Both the position numbers and the translations under genes were made by a program. Of a stretch of DNA of 64,000 nt, positions 9,404 to 17,316 are shown piece after piece; position 1 is the stretch's first letter, and each line of letters starts with the position of its first letter. The DNA lies in the NCBI RefSeq assembly GCF_028368935.1, contig NZ_JAQNDK010000007.1, forward strand, positions 186,001 to 250,000, given 5' to 3'. The notes under the pieces are model-generated. The model was given only the letters and a program-made list of their open reading frames with translations, searched no databases and was not told where the DNA came from. The stretch is from Sorangium aterium. GTDB lineage: Bacteria > Myxococcota_A > Polyangia > Polyangiales > Polyangiaceae.

Positions 9404-10213
9404 ATGCACGTCATCGCGGTCGCGAGCCAGAAGGGCGGCGTCGGAAAGACCACGATTTCCCTCAACCTCGGGCTTGCCCTCGGGCGCGCAGGCAACCGCG
9501 CGTTGATCCTGGAGCTCGACGCGCAGGGGAGCCTCGGGCTGTCGCTCGGCCTCGCCGACCGCGCGCGGCCGGGCGTCGCGGAGCTGCTCACGGGCGCCGA
9601 GCGGCTCGAGTCCGTGCTGCTCCGGACGCGCGAGCCGCAGCTCCAGGTGCTCACCGTCGGCCGGGTCGATCCCACGACCGTCGCGGGCTTCGAGGACGCG
9701 CTCGCCCGCGGGCCGGTGCTCCCGAGCGTTCTCGCGCGGCTCTCGCCCGACTTCGACATCGTGGTCGTCGATTGCCCCGCGGGGCTCGGCAAGGTCACGA
9801 CGCGGGCGCTCGAGGTGGCGACGCACGCGCTCCTGCCGCTCCAGGCCGAGCCGCTCGCGCTCCGCTCGATCGGCCAGCTGCTCGCGGTGATCGATCGCGT
9901 CCGCGCCGAGAAGAACCCGCACCTGTCGCTGCTCGGCATGGTGCTGTCGATGTTCGACCGGCAGGCGTCCGCGTCGCTCGACGTGGCCGAGACGCTCTGG
10001 ACGAAGTTCCCCGACGGGATCATCCTCGATACGGTCATCCCGCGCGACGAGGCGTTCCTCGAGGCGTCTCTCCGCGGGGCGCCGCTCCTGCTCATGCAGA
10101 AGCGCCCTCCGCCGCTCGCGCGTGTCTTCGATCAGCTCGCGAACGACGTGCTGGTTCGCCTGGACCCCACCTCGCCGGACGACGACGATGGCCCGATCTC
10201 GCTCCTCCTTTGA
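9404..10213 (+). CDS. ParA/MinD-family ATPase
   Basis: A protein of 269 residues. It has the deviant Walker A motif of ParA-type ATPases (QKGGVGKTT at 9-17, with signature Lys10 and Lys15), a Walker A' region (LILELDAQGS) and Walker B (DIVVVDCPAG, Asp123). Family knowledge: these proteins dimerise on ATP, bind DNA or membrane, and position chromosomes, plasmids, chemoreceptors or other cargo. No parB gene or parS-like site lies next to it. It heads a four-gene operon whose second gene overlaps its end by 26 bases, so an orphan ParA that places a protein complex is more likely than a chromosome-segregation ParA. Confidence 0.87.
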   Translation: MHVIAVASQKGGVGKTTISLNLGLALGRAGNRALILELDAQGSLGLSLGLADRARPGVAELLTGAERLESVLLRTREPQLQVLTVGRVDPTTVAGFEDALARGPVLPSVLARLSPDFDIVVVDCPAGLGKVTTRALEVATHALLPLQAEPLALRSIGQLLAVIDRVRAEKNPHLSLLGMVLSMFDRQASASLDVAETLWTKFPDGIILDTVIPRDEAFLEASLRGAPLLLMQKRPPPLARVFDQLANDVLVRLDPTSPDDDDGPISLLL

Positions 10214-11033
10214 TGTCGACGGCGCCGTCGTCACCGCGGCGGCGCTGGTCAAGCGGTCGAAGTCGCGGAGGCCGCGGGCCGCGTCGGTCGCGCCCGCAGT
10301 CGAGCCGCTCGTGTCGTTCGAGTCGCGGCCGCCGCCCTCGCGGGTGGAGCCCGAGCCGATGTCCTCGTCGCCGCTCTCGCCGTCGTTCGAGGAGCTCGCG
10401 CCCTCGAGCGACCTCCTGCCCATGTCGAGCCCCCTGTCGAGCCCCGGCGTGGGCGGCGAGCTCGGGCTCCGGGGCGCGCTGCCCTCGTCCGCCGACGACG
10501 TCGACTCGCGCCGCGGCGCGCCGCTCGACCTGCGGCCTCTGGGCTCGCCGCCCTCGTTCGCGGCGGCGCGCGAGCCCCTCGAGGAGCGGCTCGACGGCGC
10601 CATCGAGGCGCTCTCGGCGGGCCGCGCGCCGCGCTTCCCGGACCTCGCCGCGGCAGGCGGGCCGGTCGCGCGCTGCGAGCGGGTGATCGAGTGGATCGCC
10701 GAGGCGACGGGCGCCACGGACGTGTTCCTCGCGGACGCAGCCGGGCTCCCGTTCGCCGGCGCGATCCGCGACACGGAGGCGAGGCTCGCCGCCTCGGGCC
10801 TCATCGCGTCGGCGATCGGCTCGCTCGTCGCGGCGCTGCCTGGCGCCCCGTCGCAGCGCTTCGAGCTCTGCGTCGGCGACGGGCCGTTCTTCCAGCTCAT
10901 CGGCTTCCAGGTGCGCTCCGCCGCGTACATCGTCGGCCTGATGCGTCCGGGCCCGCTCACGCCGCGCGAGGCGCACGCCGTCCGGATCGCGTGCCGGCAC
11001 GCGCTCGACGCCGCGGTCGGGGTCGTCGGGTGA
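10188..11033 (+). CDS. Roadblock/LC7-like protein with long disordered N-terminus
   Basis: A protein of 281 residues with its ATG inside the ParA gene. Residues 1-145 are rich in Ser, Pro and charged residues and probably disordered. Residues 160-280 look like a roadblock/LC7 fold: RVIEWIAEATGATDVFLADA, GLPFAGAI, LIASAIGSLVAAL and a final strand-helix. Family knowledge: bacterial roadblock proteins such as MglB regulate small GTPases that set cell polarity. No GTPase gene is present here, so partnership with the neighbouring ParA is inferred from the overlap alone. Confidence 0.62.
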   Translation: MARSRSSFDVDGAVVTAAALVKRSKSRRPRAASVAPAVEPLVSFESRPPPSRVEPEPMSSSPLSPSFEELAPSSDLLPMSSPLSSPGVGGELGLRGALPSSADDVDSRRGAPLDLRPLGSPPSFAAAREPLEERLDGAIEALSAGRAPRFPDLAAAGGPVARCERVIEWIAEATGATDVFLADAAGLPFAGAIRDTEARLAASGLIASAIGSLVAALPGAPSQRFELCVGDGPFFQLIGFQVRSAAYIVGLMRPGPLTPREAHAVRIACRHALDAAVGVVG

Positions 11034-11947
11034 GCGCGGAGCACGGCGAGCCCTCGTTCGGTCGTGGCGTCGCGGCCGTCGCGGGCGCGCTGGACGACGA
11101 CGACCCGCTCGCGCCGATCGCGCTCGACGGCCTCGGCTACGGCGTCGGCGGCCTCGACGCCATCGTCGTGTTCCACCTCGGCGACGCGCGCGTCCACGCC
11201 GTGTTCGTCCGCGAGGGCGCGGCCCTCTCTCCGAGCGACGTGGCCGCGGGGCTGCGCGACGCGTACCTCGGGAGCCAGCTCGCCGCGCAGCGGCTCGTCC
11301 CGGAGCGGGAGGGCTCGATCCGGCCCGCCCGGAGCCGCGGCGCGCGATCGTCGAGCAAGCCGCCGCGCTCGCAGGGCCGCGCGGAGGAGCTCCCGGACCC
11401 GGTGGTCACGCTGGAGCTGAGCGGCCGGACCGTCCTCCTGCGCCGCGTCCGCGCGTGCGTCGTCGCGAGCCTGTTCGACGCCACGATGCCGCTCGGCATG
11501 GCGCGGCTCGTGGCGCAGCGGCTCGCCGCGACGCTCGCGCCCGAGCTGCCGCTCGAGGAGCCGCCCGAGGAGATGCTGAGCGACCCGTCGGGGCTCTTCG
11601 AGGAGCCGCTCAGCGCGGACACGGTCGACGATCTCGTGCGGGGCGTCGCGCGGTCGGCGCCGCCGAGGGGCTCGTCCAGCATCCCGGCGCGCCGGACCGG
11701 CGGGACGCCGCCGCCCGTCGATCCGCCGTCGGCCGAGGTCGCGCGGATCCAGCGGCTGCTCGCGCTGCTCGAGGCGCGCGCGCCGGAGCCTCACGTGGCG
11801 CGGCTCCGGCTCGCCCTGCGCGCCGGGCTGACGCCGCTCGCGCTCGAGCACCCCGACGGGCTCGGCGCGGAGGCGATGGTGCTCGTCGAGACGGCGGTCG
11901 CGGACATCCTCGGCCTGGAGCGCGCCGCGCTCCGGAGGCTCCTGTGA
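11030..11947 (+). CDS. Protein of unknown function in the ParA/V4R operon
   Basis: A protein of 305 residues. The GTG start overlaps the previous stop (GTGA) and its own stop overlaps the next start (GTGA), so it is firmly part of the operon. It has no signal peptide. Two alpha/beta segments (about 25-80 and 125-175: VVTLELSGRTVLLRRVRACV, then FDATMPLGMARLVAQRLA) recall the roadblock layout but are too weak to assign. A Pro/Ser-rich break precedes a helical C-terminus (about 235-305). No catalytic residues were recognised. Confidence 0.62.
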   Translation: MSAEHGEPSFGRGVAAVAGALDDDDPLAPIALDGLGYGVGGLDAIVVFHLGDARVHAVFVREGAALSPSDVAAGLRDAYLGSQLAAQRLVPEREGSIRPARSRGARSSSKPPRSQGRAEELPDPVVTLELSGRTVLLRRVRACVVASLFDATMPLGMARLVAQRLAATLAPELPLEEPPEEMLSDPSGLFEEPLSADTVDDLVRGVARSAPPRGSSSIPARRTGGTPPPVDPPSAEVARIQRLLALLEARAPEPHVARLRLALRAGLTPLALEHPDGLGAEAMVLVETAVADILGLERAALRRLL

Positions 11948-13251
11948 CGGCGCTCCGGCACGGCCTGCGGGGCCGCATCGAGGGCCCGCTCGGCGATCTG
12001 GTCGGCCCGATCCTCCCGCACGGCCTGCTCCACGTGGCCGATCAGCTGGTGGTCGCGCACTCGCACCACTTCGCGCTCTTCCTGGAGCAGACGATCTTCG
12101 ACGCGCTCGGCGGGGAGAGCCGCGGCGTGCGCCGGCAGGCGGCGTTCGAGGCGGCGCACGCGCTGCTCGAGCCGCTGTACGAGGACCGCCACGGGGCATC
12201 GCCGCGGGAGAAGCTCGAGCTCGCGGGCGAGCTGTTCGCCGCGATGGGGCAGGGGCGGCTACGGTTCGAGGTGAGCGCGGAGGGCGGCGTGGTGCACGCG
12301 GACTCGCTCTTCCACGGGACGAGCTTCCTCGCGAAGTACGGCGGTCGCGTCCAGAACCGGCTGGCGGTGGACGCGTTCGCCTCGGGCTACTGCGCGGCCG
12401 CGGCGAGCCTCGCGTTCCCGTCCGACTGGGGGCGGCTCGACGCCGACGAGGTGACGTGCGTCGCGCGGGGCGACGCGGCCTGCACCTTCCTGCTGACGCG
12501 GCGGTCGGAGCGGCCGCGCTTCGGCGAGGCGCTGACGCGCAAGCAGATCGAGTCGGCGCGCGTGCGCTGGGAGCCCGACGGCGGGCCGCTCTCGCGGGCG
12601 CAGCGCGTCGAGGGCGCGATGCTCGAGGAGCTCGGGGCGCTGCGGTCCGACGAGCGCGGTCTCATCTCGGCGTACGGGGTGAACCTGGCGCTCGTGCCGG
12701 TGGGCTACATCGATCAGAAGACGTTCGACACGGTGCACCTCATCGAGCGGCGGTCTCCCGAGCTCGTCCCGGTGTTCGAGGCGCTCGTGCGGGAGGCGGC
12801 GCAGACGGGCGCGTTCCACCTGCTCGGGGGGATGCTCTCGTCCTCGTCGTTCGAGGCGGCGTGCGGTCCGGTGGGCAGGGATCAGCACGAGCGCCTCGAG
12901 CAGCTGCTCGGGCTCGCCCGCGCGCTCGGCTGGGGGGCGCTCTCCGCGCCGGAGTTCCAGCCGGGCCGGGCGCTCGTGCTGCGGGCGCCGATCACGCACG
13001 AGAGCGCGTATTACGCCATGAAGCACGGGTCCACGGCGCGGGGGCGGCTCCTGTTTCAACAGGGAACGGCGCTCGCGATCATGCAGCTCCTGCACCGCGT
13101 CGATTTCGGGACGGCGCGGCCGATCGACGCCGAGACGTATGGCGGGCTGTTCAAGATGGGGACGCGGTTCCGCGCGCAAGAGACGAAGTCGCCGCTCAGG
13201 GGGGATGGCGCGTGCGAGGTGCGGGTGGAGGCGGTCGAGGACAGGTGGTGA
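11944..13251 (+). CDS. Protein with two V4R (4-vinyl-reductase-like) domains
   Basis: A protein of 435 residues, GTG start overlapping the previous stop. The first V4R domain (about 95-185) ends in the family's cysteine signature (VTCVARGDAACTFLL, Cys172 and Cys180). A second, diverged copy occupies about 290-430 (LGLARALGWGALSAPEFQPG, then RGDGACEVRVEAV). Family knowledge: V4R domains are small-molecule-binding sensors, structurally like HNOB and TRAPP/BET3 proteins, and share an evolutionary link with roadblock-type trafficking folds. Inference: the ligand-sensing component of the ParA operon. Confidence 0.68.
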   Translation: MTALRHGLRGRIEGPLGDLVGPILPHGLLHVADQLVVAHSHHFALFLEQTIFDALGGESRGVRRQAAFEAAHALLEPLYEDRHGASPREKLELAGELFAAMGQGRLRFEVSAEGGVVHADSLFHGTSFLAKYGGRVQNRLAVDAFASGYCAAAASLAFPSDWGRLDADEVTCVARGDAACTFLLTRRSERPRFGEALTRKQIESARVRWEPDGGPLSRAQRVEGAMLEELGALRSDERGLISAYGVNLALVPVGYIDQKTFDTVHLIERRSPELVPVFEALVREAAQTGAFHLLGGMLSSSSFEAACGPVGRDQHERLEQLLGLARALGWGALSAPEFQPGRALVLRAPITHESAYYAMKHGSTARGRLLFQQGTALAIMQLLHRVDFGTARPIDAETYGGLFKMGTRFRAQETKSPLRGDGACEVRVEAVEDRW

Positions 13252-13390
13252 TGACGTTCGCCGAGTACGGCGCGCGCAGCGAGTCCTCCGTTGTCCTCTG
13301 GTCCAGCCCTCGAGGAGCACCTCTGGCGGAGCACGGTAAGAGTTAGAGCGCGCTCGAAGTCGAGGGGGCGCGGTCGGTGAGGCCGCGCGC

Positions 13391-14338
13391 TCAGAGCGCC
13401 GCGCGGCGCAGCTCATCGAGGAGGATCGCGTCGGCCAGCAGATCCCTGGCGAACTCTTCGTGCTCGCCGCGCGCGATGGCCTCGAAGACGCTGCGGAAGA
13501 ACTCCGCGAAGCTGTCCGCCGTGGAGACATCGACCGTCCGCCGATGGTTGCGCTCGCTCACGCCGAGCTGGATGGGTTGATCGGCGGGGGGCGAGAACGC
13601 ACGGTCGATGGTCACGACCACGTCTGGGCCGAGGACCTCCAGGCGGTTCTGGTATCCGGTGGTCATCCCGTAATGGCCGACCATGGAGCGGCCGCCCGGA
13701 AAGGTCATGAGCACGCTGAAAGACGACTCGACCTCGCCGGCGCGCTCGACGACGCGGCAAGCGATCGACTCCGGCGCCGCGGAGGCGAAGAAGAGCCGCC
13801 CGAGGGTGACCGCGTACGGCCCGAGATCGAGCAGCGATCCGCCGCCGAGCGCGGCGCGGTAACGGTAGTTGTCCGCCGGCAGAGGAGGAAAGCTGAACGT
13901 CGCCGTGAGCCGCGTGGGCGAGCGGCCGGTGTCGCCGAAGATCCGGCGGACCTCGCGGTAGAGCGGGTGATACCCGTAGACCGTGGCCTCCGCGAGGCAC
14001 CGCCCCTGCTTGCGGGCGAGCCGCACGAGGCGGCGAGAGGCCTCGGCCGACAGGCAAGCCGGCTTGTCGACGACGACGTGAAAGCCCCTCTGGAGGGCGC
14101 GCTCGGCGAGCTCCTCGTGGGTGGAGTTGATCGTCGACACGTACACGAGCGCGGCGTCGCTGCGCGCAAGCGCCGCGCGGTAGTCGTCGTAGCAGCGGCC
14201 CGCCGCGCCGGGCGGCAAGGCGACGTCGGCGCTCCGGGAGACCGACGCGACATCGATGTCGCGCACGCCGAGGCGCGCGAGAGCCGGCAGCACGCGTCTC
14301 CGCGCAAGGCTGGAGTTGCCGAGGAGCAGGACCTTCAT
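13391..14338 (-). CDS. Gfo/Idh/MocA-family sugar oxidoreductase, probable NDP-hexose 3-ketoreductase
   Basis: A protein of 315 residues. The N-terminal Rossmann fold starts KVLLLGNSSLARRRVLPAL. HVVVDKPACLS holds the Lys-Pro motif near the nicotinamide, and GGGSLLDLGPYAV is the usual C-terminal catalytic region of the family. It is the last gene of a leftward dTDP-sugar operon. Relatives in deoxysugar pathways reduce the 3-keto group of NDP-3-keto-6-deoxyhexoses using NAD(P)H. That fits the ketoisomerase upstream, which makes just such a 3-keto sugar. The stereochemistry of the product cannot be predicted. Confidence 0.8.
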   Translation of the reverse strand: MKVLLLGNSSLARRRVLPALARLGVRDIDVASVSRSADVALPPGAAGRCYDDYRAALARSDAALVYVSTINSTHEELAERALQRGFHVVVDKPACLSAEASRRLVRLARKQGRCLAEATVYGYHPLYREVRRIFGDTGRSPTRLTATFSFPPLPADNYRYRAALGGGSLLDLGPYAVTLGRLFFASAAPESIACRVVERAGEVESSFSVLMTFPGGRSMVGHYGMTTGYQNRLEVLGPDVVVTIDRAFSPPADQPIQLGVSERNHRRTVDVSTADSFAEFFRSVFEAIARGEHEEFARDLLADAILLDELRRAAL

Positions 14339-14426
14339 TCGACGCTCTCCTCGCCGGTGCGCCGCCCGAGCCGGCCGCGGCGCAGGGCGCCGCGAGCGCC
14401 GCCCTGCGGCCGCGTCGCGCGCGCCG

Positions 14427-14834
14427 TCACGCTCCCCTCACCTCCTGCACGTACTCCTCCCAGGACCGGATCGAGCGGGACTTGTCGTAATGGGTATTCG
14501 CCAGAACGAGGACGACGGTGCCGGGCGCGAAGTCGAGCAACCGGATGAAGAGCATGGGCACGATGTGGACCCCTCGCGTGGGGGAGTCGAGCGCGAACCG
14601 CCGGCTCTCTACCCCGTCCGAGAGCTCGAGGACGAAGCGCCCCGCGAGCGGGACGATGACCTGCTGCGTGTCGCGGTGGGCGTGCCCTCCCCGGTCCTGG
14701 CGGACGTCGTACAGGTAATAGGCCCGCTTGATCTCGAACGGGATGTCCTTCATCCCTTCGATGAACGTCAGCGCTCCGCGCTCATCCACCACGGAGCGGA
14801 AATCGATCCAGCGTACGATATCGAGCCGACTCAT
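14427..14834 (-). CDS. dTDP-4-keto-6-deoxyglucose 3,4-ketoisomerase (FdtA/QdtA/WxcM-like)
   Basis: A protein of 135 residues; I place the start at ATG 14834, after GGAAGG. It is a one-domain cupin with the catalytic histidine pair of the family in GGHAHRDTQQVI (His51, His53) and the conserved ending LANTHYDKSRSIRSWEEY. Family knowledge: it moves the keto group of dTDP-4-keto-6-deoxyglucose from C4 to C3, the first step towards dTDP-Fuc3NAc, Qui3NAc and other 3-substituted sugars. FdtA and QdtA differ in C4 configuration, which motifs alone do not settle. No 3-aminotransferase is nearby; the adjacent Gfo/Idh enzyme suggests reduction instead. Confidence 0.85.
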   Translation of the reverse strand: MSRLDIVRWIDFRSVVDERGALTFIEGMKDIPFEIKRAYYLYDVRQDRGGHAHRDTQQVIVPLAGRFVLELSDGVESRRFALDSPTRGVHIVPMLFIRLLDFAPGTVVLVLANTHYDKSRSIRSWEEYVQEVRGA

Positions 14835-14853
14835 CTCCAACCTTCCCGCTGTT

Positions 14854-15759
14854 TCACGCAGGCTCAACCGGTGCGGTGCCCCAGCGGCGCACGGGGTGTT
14901 CTCTCAAGAGATTGCGCAGATAATCCGAATACTCGCCTGGCAGCTCGTCCGCGAGCGCGGCCAGCGCCTCCCGGCCGATGAAGCCCATGCGGTAGGCGAC
15001 CTCCTCGGGGCAGGCGATCATCAGCCCCTGGCGCAGCTCGACCGTCTGCACGAAATTGGACGCCTGGAGCAGCGACTCGTGCGTGCCCGCGTCGAGCCAG
15101 GCGGTGCCCCGCCCGAGCATCTCGACCCTGAGCTCCCGGCGCGCGAGGTACACGCAGTTGAGATCAGTGATCTCGTACTCGCCGCGGGCCGAAGGCTTGA
15201 GCGACGCCGCGATGTCGCACACCTTGCCGTCGTAAAAGTACATCCCCGGCACGGCGAAGTGGCTGCGCGGCTCGCGCGGCTTCTCCTCCAGGCTGATCAC
15301 GCGCCCTGATGCGTCGAGCTCGACGATCCCGTGCCGGTGCGGATCGCTCACGGGGTACGCGAAGGCGACCGCGCCCACGTCGAGCCGCGCCGCGCGGCGG
15401 AGCGTCTCCGGGAACCCAGTGCCATAGAAGATATTGTCCCCGAGCACGAGCGCGACGGGCTGGCCGCCCACGAAGCCGCGGCCGATGCGGAATGCGTCGG
15501 CGAGCCCGCGCGGCTGGTCCTGCTCGGCATAGGCGAGCGTGAGGCCCCACTGCCGGCCATCGCCGAGGAGCCGCTGGTAGAGCGGCAGGTCCTCCGGCGT
15601 GCTGATCACGAGGATCTCCCGGATGCCCGCGAGCATCAGTATCGAGAGGGGGTAATAGACCATCGGCTTGTTGTAGACCGGCAGGAGCTGCTTGCTCACG
15701 GCCCGGGTCACCGGGTGGAGGCGCGTGCCGCGGCCCCCGGCGAGAATGATTCCCTTCAC
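14854..15759 (-). CDS. rmlA: Glucose-1-phosphate thymidylyltransferase
   Basis: A protein of 301 residues, close to the usual 290-300. The GTG start overlaps the rmlB stop by 4 bases. The signature [16 protein letters not shown] binds the nucleotide, [15 protein letters not shown] is the second conserved block, and GDNIFYG and EKP follow. It makes dTDP-glucose from dTTP and glucose-1-phosphate, the entry to the sugar pathway. Leloir-type short (RmlA) form. Coupled to rmlB, so both are made from one transcript. Confidence 0.95.
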   Translation of the reverse strand: MKGIILAGGRGTRLHPVTRAVSKQLLPVYNKPMVYYPLSILMLAGIREILVISTPEDLPLYQRLLGDGRQWGLTLAYAEQDQPRGLADAFRIGRGFVGGQPVALVLGDNIFYGTGFPETLRRAARLDVGAVAFAYPVSDPHRHGIVELDASGRVISLEEKPREPRSHFAVPGMYFYDGKVCDIAASLKPSARGEYEITDLNCVYLARRELRVEMLGRGTAWLDAGTHESLLQASNFVQTVELRQGLMIACPEEVAYRMGFIGREALAALADELPGEYSDYLRNLLREHPVRRWGTAPVEPA

Positions 15760-16832
15760 TGGTCCACTCCTCGCTTCGTGTAGTTCCGCTCGATCCAGCC
15801 GTGGTAATCGTCGCGCCGCCCGATCGCGGACAGCCACTCCGGGTTGGCGAGGTACCACTCAATGGTCTCGCGCAGCCCCTCTTCCAGGGAGAAGCGCGGC
15901 TGCCAGCCGAGCTCGCGCTCGATCTTCCGGAAGTCGACCGCGTACCGCCGATCGTGCCCGGGCCGGTCCGGGACGAACCGGAGGAGCCTGCTGTACGGCC
16001 GATAAGGCGATTCGGGGAAGCGGGTGTCGAGGTACGCGCAGATCTGATGGACGATCTCGAGGTTGGTCGGCTGATTGCCGCCGCCGATGTTGTAGCTCTG
16101 TCCGGCGCGGCCGCGCTCGAGGACGCGCAGGATGGCCTCGCAGCCGTCGATGACGTAGAGCCAGTCGCGCACCTGGGCGCCGTCGCCGTAGACGGGCAGC
16201 GGCTTGCCCGTCAGCGCGTTCAGGATCATCAGCGGAATGAGCTTCTCGGGGAACTGCCGCGGGCCGTAGTTGTTGGAGCAGTTCGTGATGGTCGCCGGCA
16301 GGCCGTAGGTGTGGACGTAGGCGTTGACCAGGTGATCGCTGGCGGCCTTCGACGCGGCGTAGGGCGAGTTCGGCGAGTAGGGTGTACCCTCGTGGAACGC
16401 GGCGTCGGTCGGCCCGAGGGAGCCGAACACCTCGTCGGTGGAGATGTGGTGAAAGCGCTTGCCTTCCGCGGCGCCGCGGCCGAGCCACGCGGTGCGCGCG
16501 GCCTCCAGGAGGCGCAACGTGCCGACGACGTTCGTCTCGATGAACGCCTCCGGGCCGGCGATCGATCGGTCCACGTGGGACTCCGCAGCAAAATGAACGA
16601 TGGTGTCGATCCGCCGCTCGGACAGGAGGCGCTCGACGAGCTCCCTGTCGCGTATATCGCCGTGCACGAAGGCGTGCCGCTGCTCCGGCAGCCCGGTCAG
16701 GCTCTCGCGGCGCCCCGCATAGGTCAAGGCGTCGAGGGTGACCACCTGCACCCCGGGCCTCTCCGCCAGCACATACCGGATGAAGTTCGAGCCGATGAAG
16801 CCCGCGCCCCCCGTGACAAGGATGTTCTTCAT
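15756..16832 (-). CDS. rmlB: dTDP-glucose 4,6-dehydratase
   Basis: A protein of 358 residues, an extended-SDR enzyme. NAD binds at [15 protein letters not shown] (6-20). The catalytic Thr-Asp-Glu lies in HISTDEVFG (132-134) and the Tyr/Lys pair in [13 protein letters not shown] (Tyr158, Lys162). It converts dTDP-glucose to dTDP-4-keto-6-deoxyglucose. First gene of the leftward operon, with about 480 bases to the divergent synthase gene. No rmlC or rmlD is present, so the pathway leads away from rhamnose. Confidence 0.95.
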   Translation of the reverse strand: MKNILVTGGAGFIGSNFIRYVLAERPGVQVVTLDALTYAGRRESLTGLPEQRHAFVHGDIRDRELVERLLSERRIDTIVHFAAESHVDRSIAGPEAFIETNVVGTLRLLEAARTAWLGRGAAEGKRFHHISTDEVFGSLGPTDAAFHEGTPYSPNSPYAASKAASDHLVNAYVHTYGLPATITNCSNNYGPRQFPEKLIPLMILNALTGKPLPVYGDGAQVRDWLYVIDGCEAILRVLERGRAGQSYNIGGGNQPTNLEIVHQICAYLDTRFPESPYRPYSRLLRFVPDRPGHDRRYAVDFRKIERELGWQPRFSLEEGLRETIEWYLANPEWLSAIGRRDDYHGWIERNYTKRGVDQ

Positions 16833-17316
16833 GTCTGCACCTGGCGCGCGAGCGCCTTCCACGACACCTGAAAGCCAGCGAGGGCCCGCATCGCCCGGCC
16901 GCAGACCAGCCAATTCGGGACTGCGATCGGGCGTACGGATTCTGGTTCGGATGCAAAGTCTGTCAACCCTCGATCACCTCGACCCGGCGTTTCACGGTCG
17001 CGGCGATCTCGCCGTGTCCCGGATCCCGCAGTCGGACAGCGAAACACCCTCGTGCGCGGGCATGAAGCTTTGGCTTATCCATTGTGAAGTATTGTAAAGC
17101 TTCCGGGAGGTTTCGTCGCGCCATTGGCCATGAAACAGAAGATATCTCGCATACTTACATGCTCACACAGCAAAAATTGCGCGAGGGGCCCCGCGGCGAA
17201 TCCCTGCGTCCAGATCACTTCTCGCCTTGCGATGGAGATCGTTTTCGGGGAGACTCCGCGCGCGCTGGGCCTGGGCGGTCATTCCGCGGCCGGACGCATC
17301 GAGGCAAGGGAGCCAG
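16833..17316. promoter_or_regulatory. Divergent control region between the sugar operon and the lipid-synthase genes
   Basis: About 480 bases with no convincing gene and clearly lower GC than its flanks. It must contain promoters for the leftward sugar operon and the rightward AT-DH operon, so both halves of the cluster could share regulation. It includes a perfect 8-base inverted repeat (listed separately) and AT-rich stretches near 17084-17100 and 17140-17180. No clear -35/-10 pair was found. Confidence 0.55.
17064..17103. promoter_or_regulatory. Inverted repeat GAAGCTTT / AAAGCTTC, candidate operator
   Basis: GAAGCTTT (17064-17071) is repeated in inverse orientation as AAAGCTTC (17096-17103). 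The centres are 32 bases apart, about three helical turns, so a dimeric regulator could bind both halves from one face of the DNA. The spacer is AT-rich for this genome. No regulator gene lies in the cluster. Confidence 0.4.

Noticed and set aside
9404-10213. Chromosome-partition parAB locus
   Set aside because: No parB gene or parS-like repeats beside it; the partners are roadblock- and V4R-like.
8729-12199. A long open frame (about 1150 codons) on the - strand opposite the ParA operon
   Set aside because: Same effect of base composition: low-complexity translation and no motif, against clear ParA and V4R motifs on the + strand.
13252-13390. Terminator between the convergent V4R and oxidoreductase genes
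   Set aside because: Only a 7-base GAGCGCG/CGCGCTC pair with a long loop was found, too weak to list.
13391-16832. dTDP-L-rhamnose operon
   Set aside because: rmlC and rmlD are missing; the third gene is an FdtA-type ketoisomerase and the fourth a Gfo/Idh reductase.
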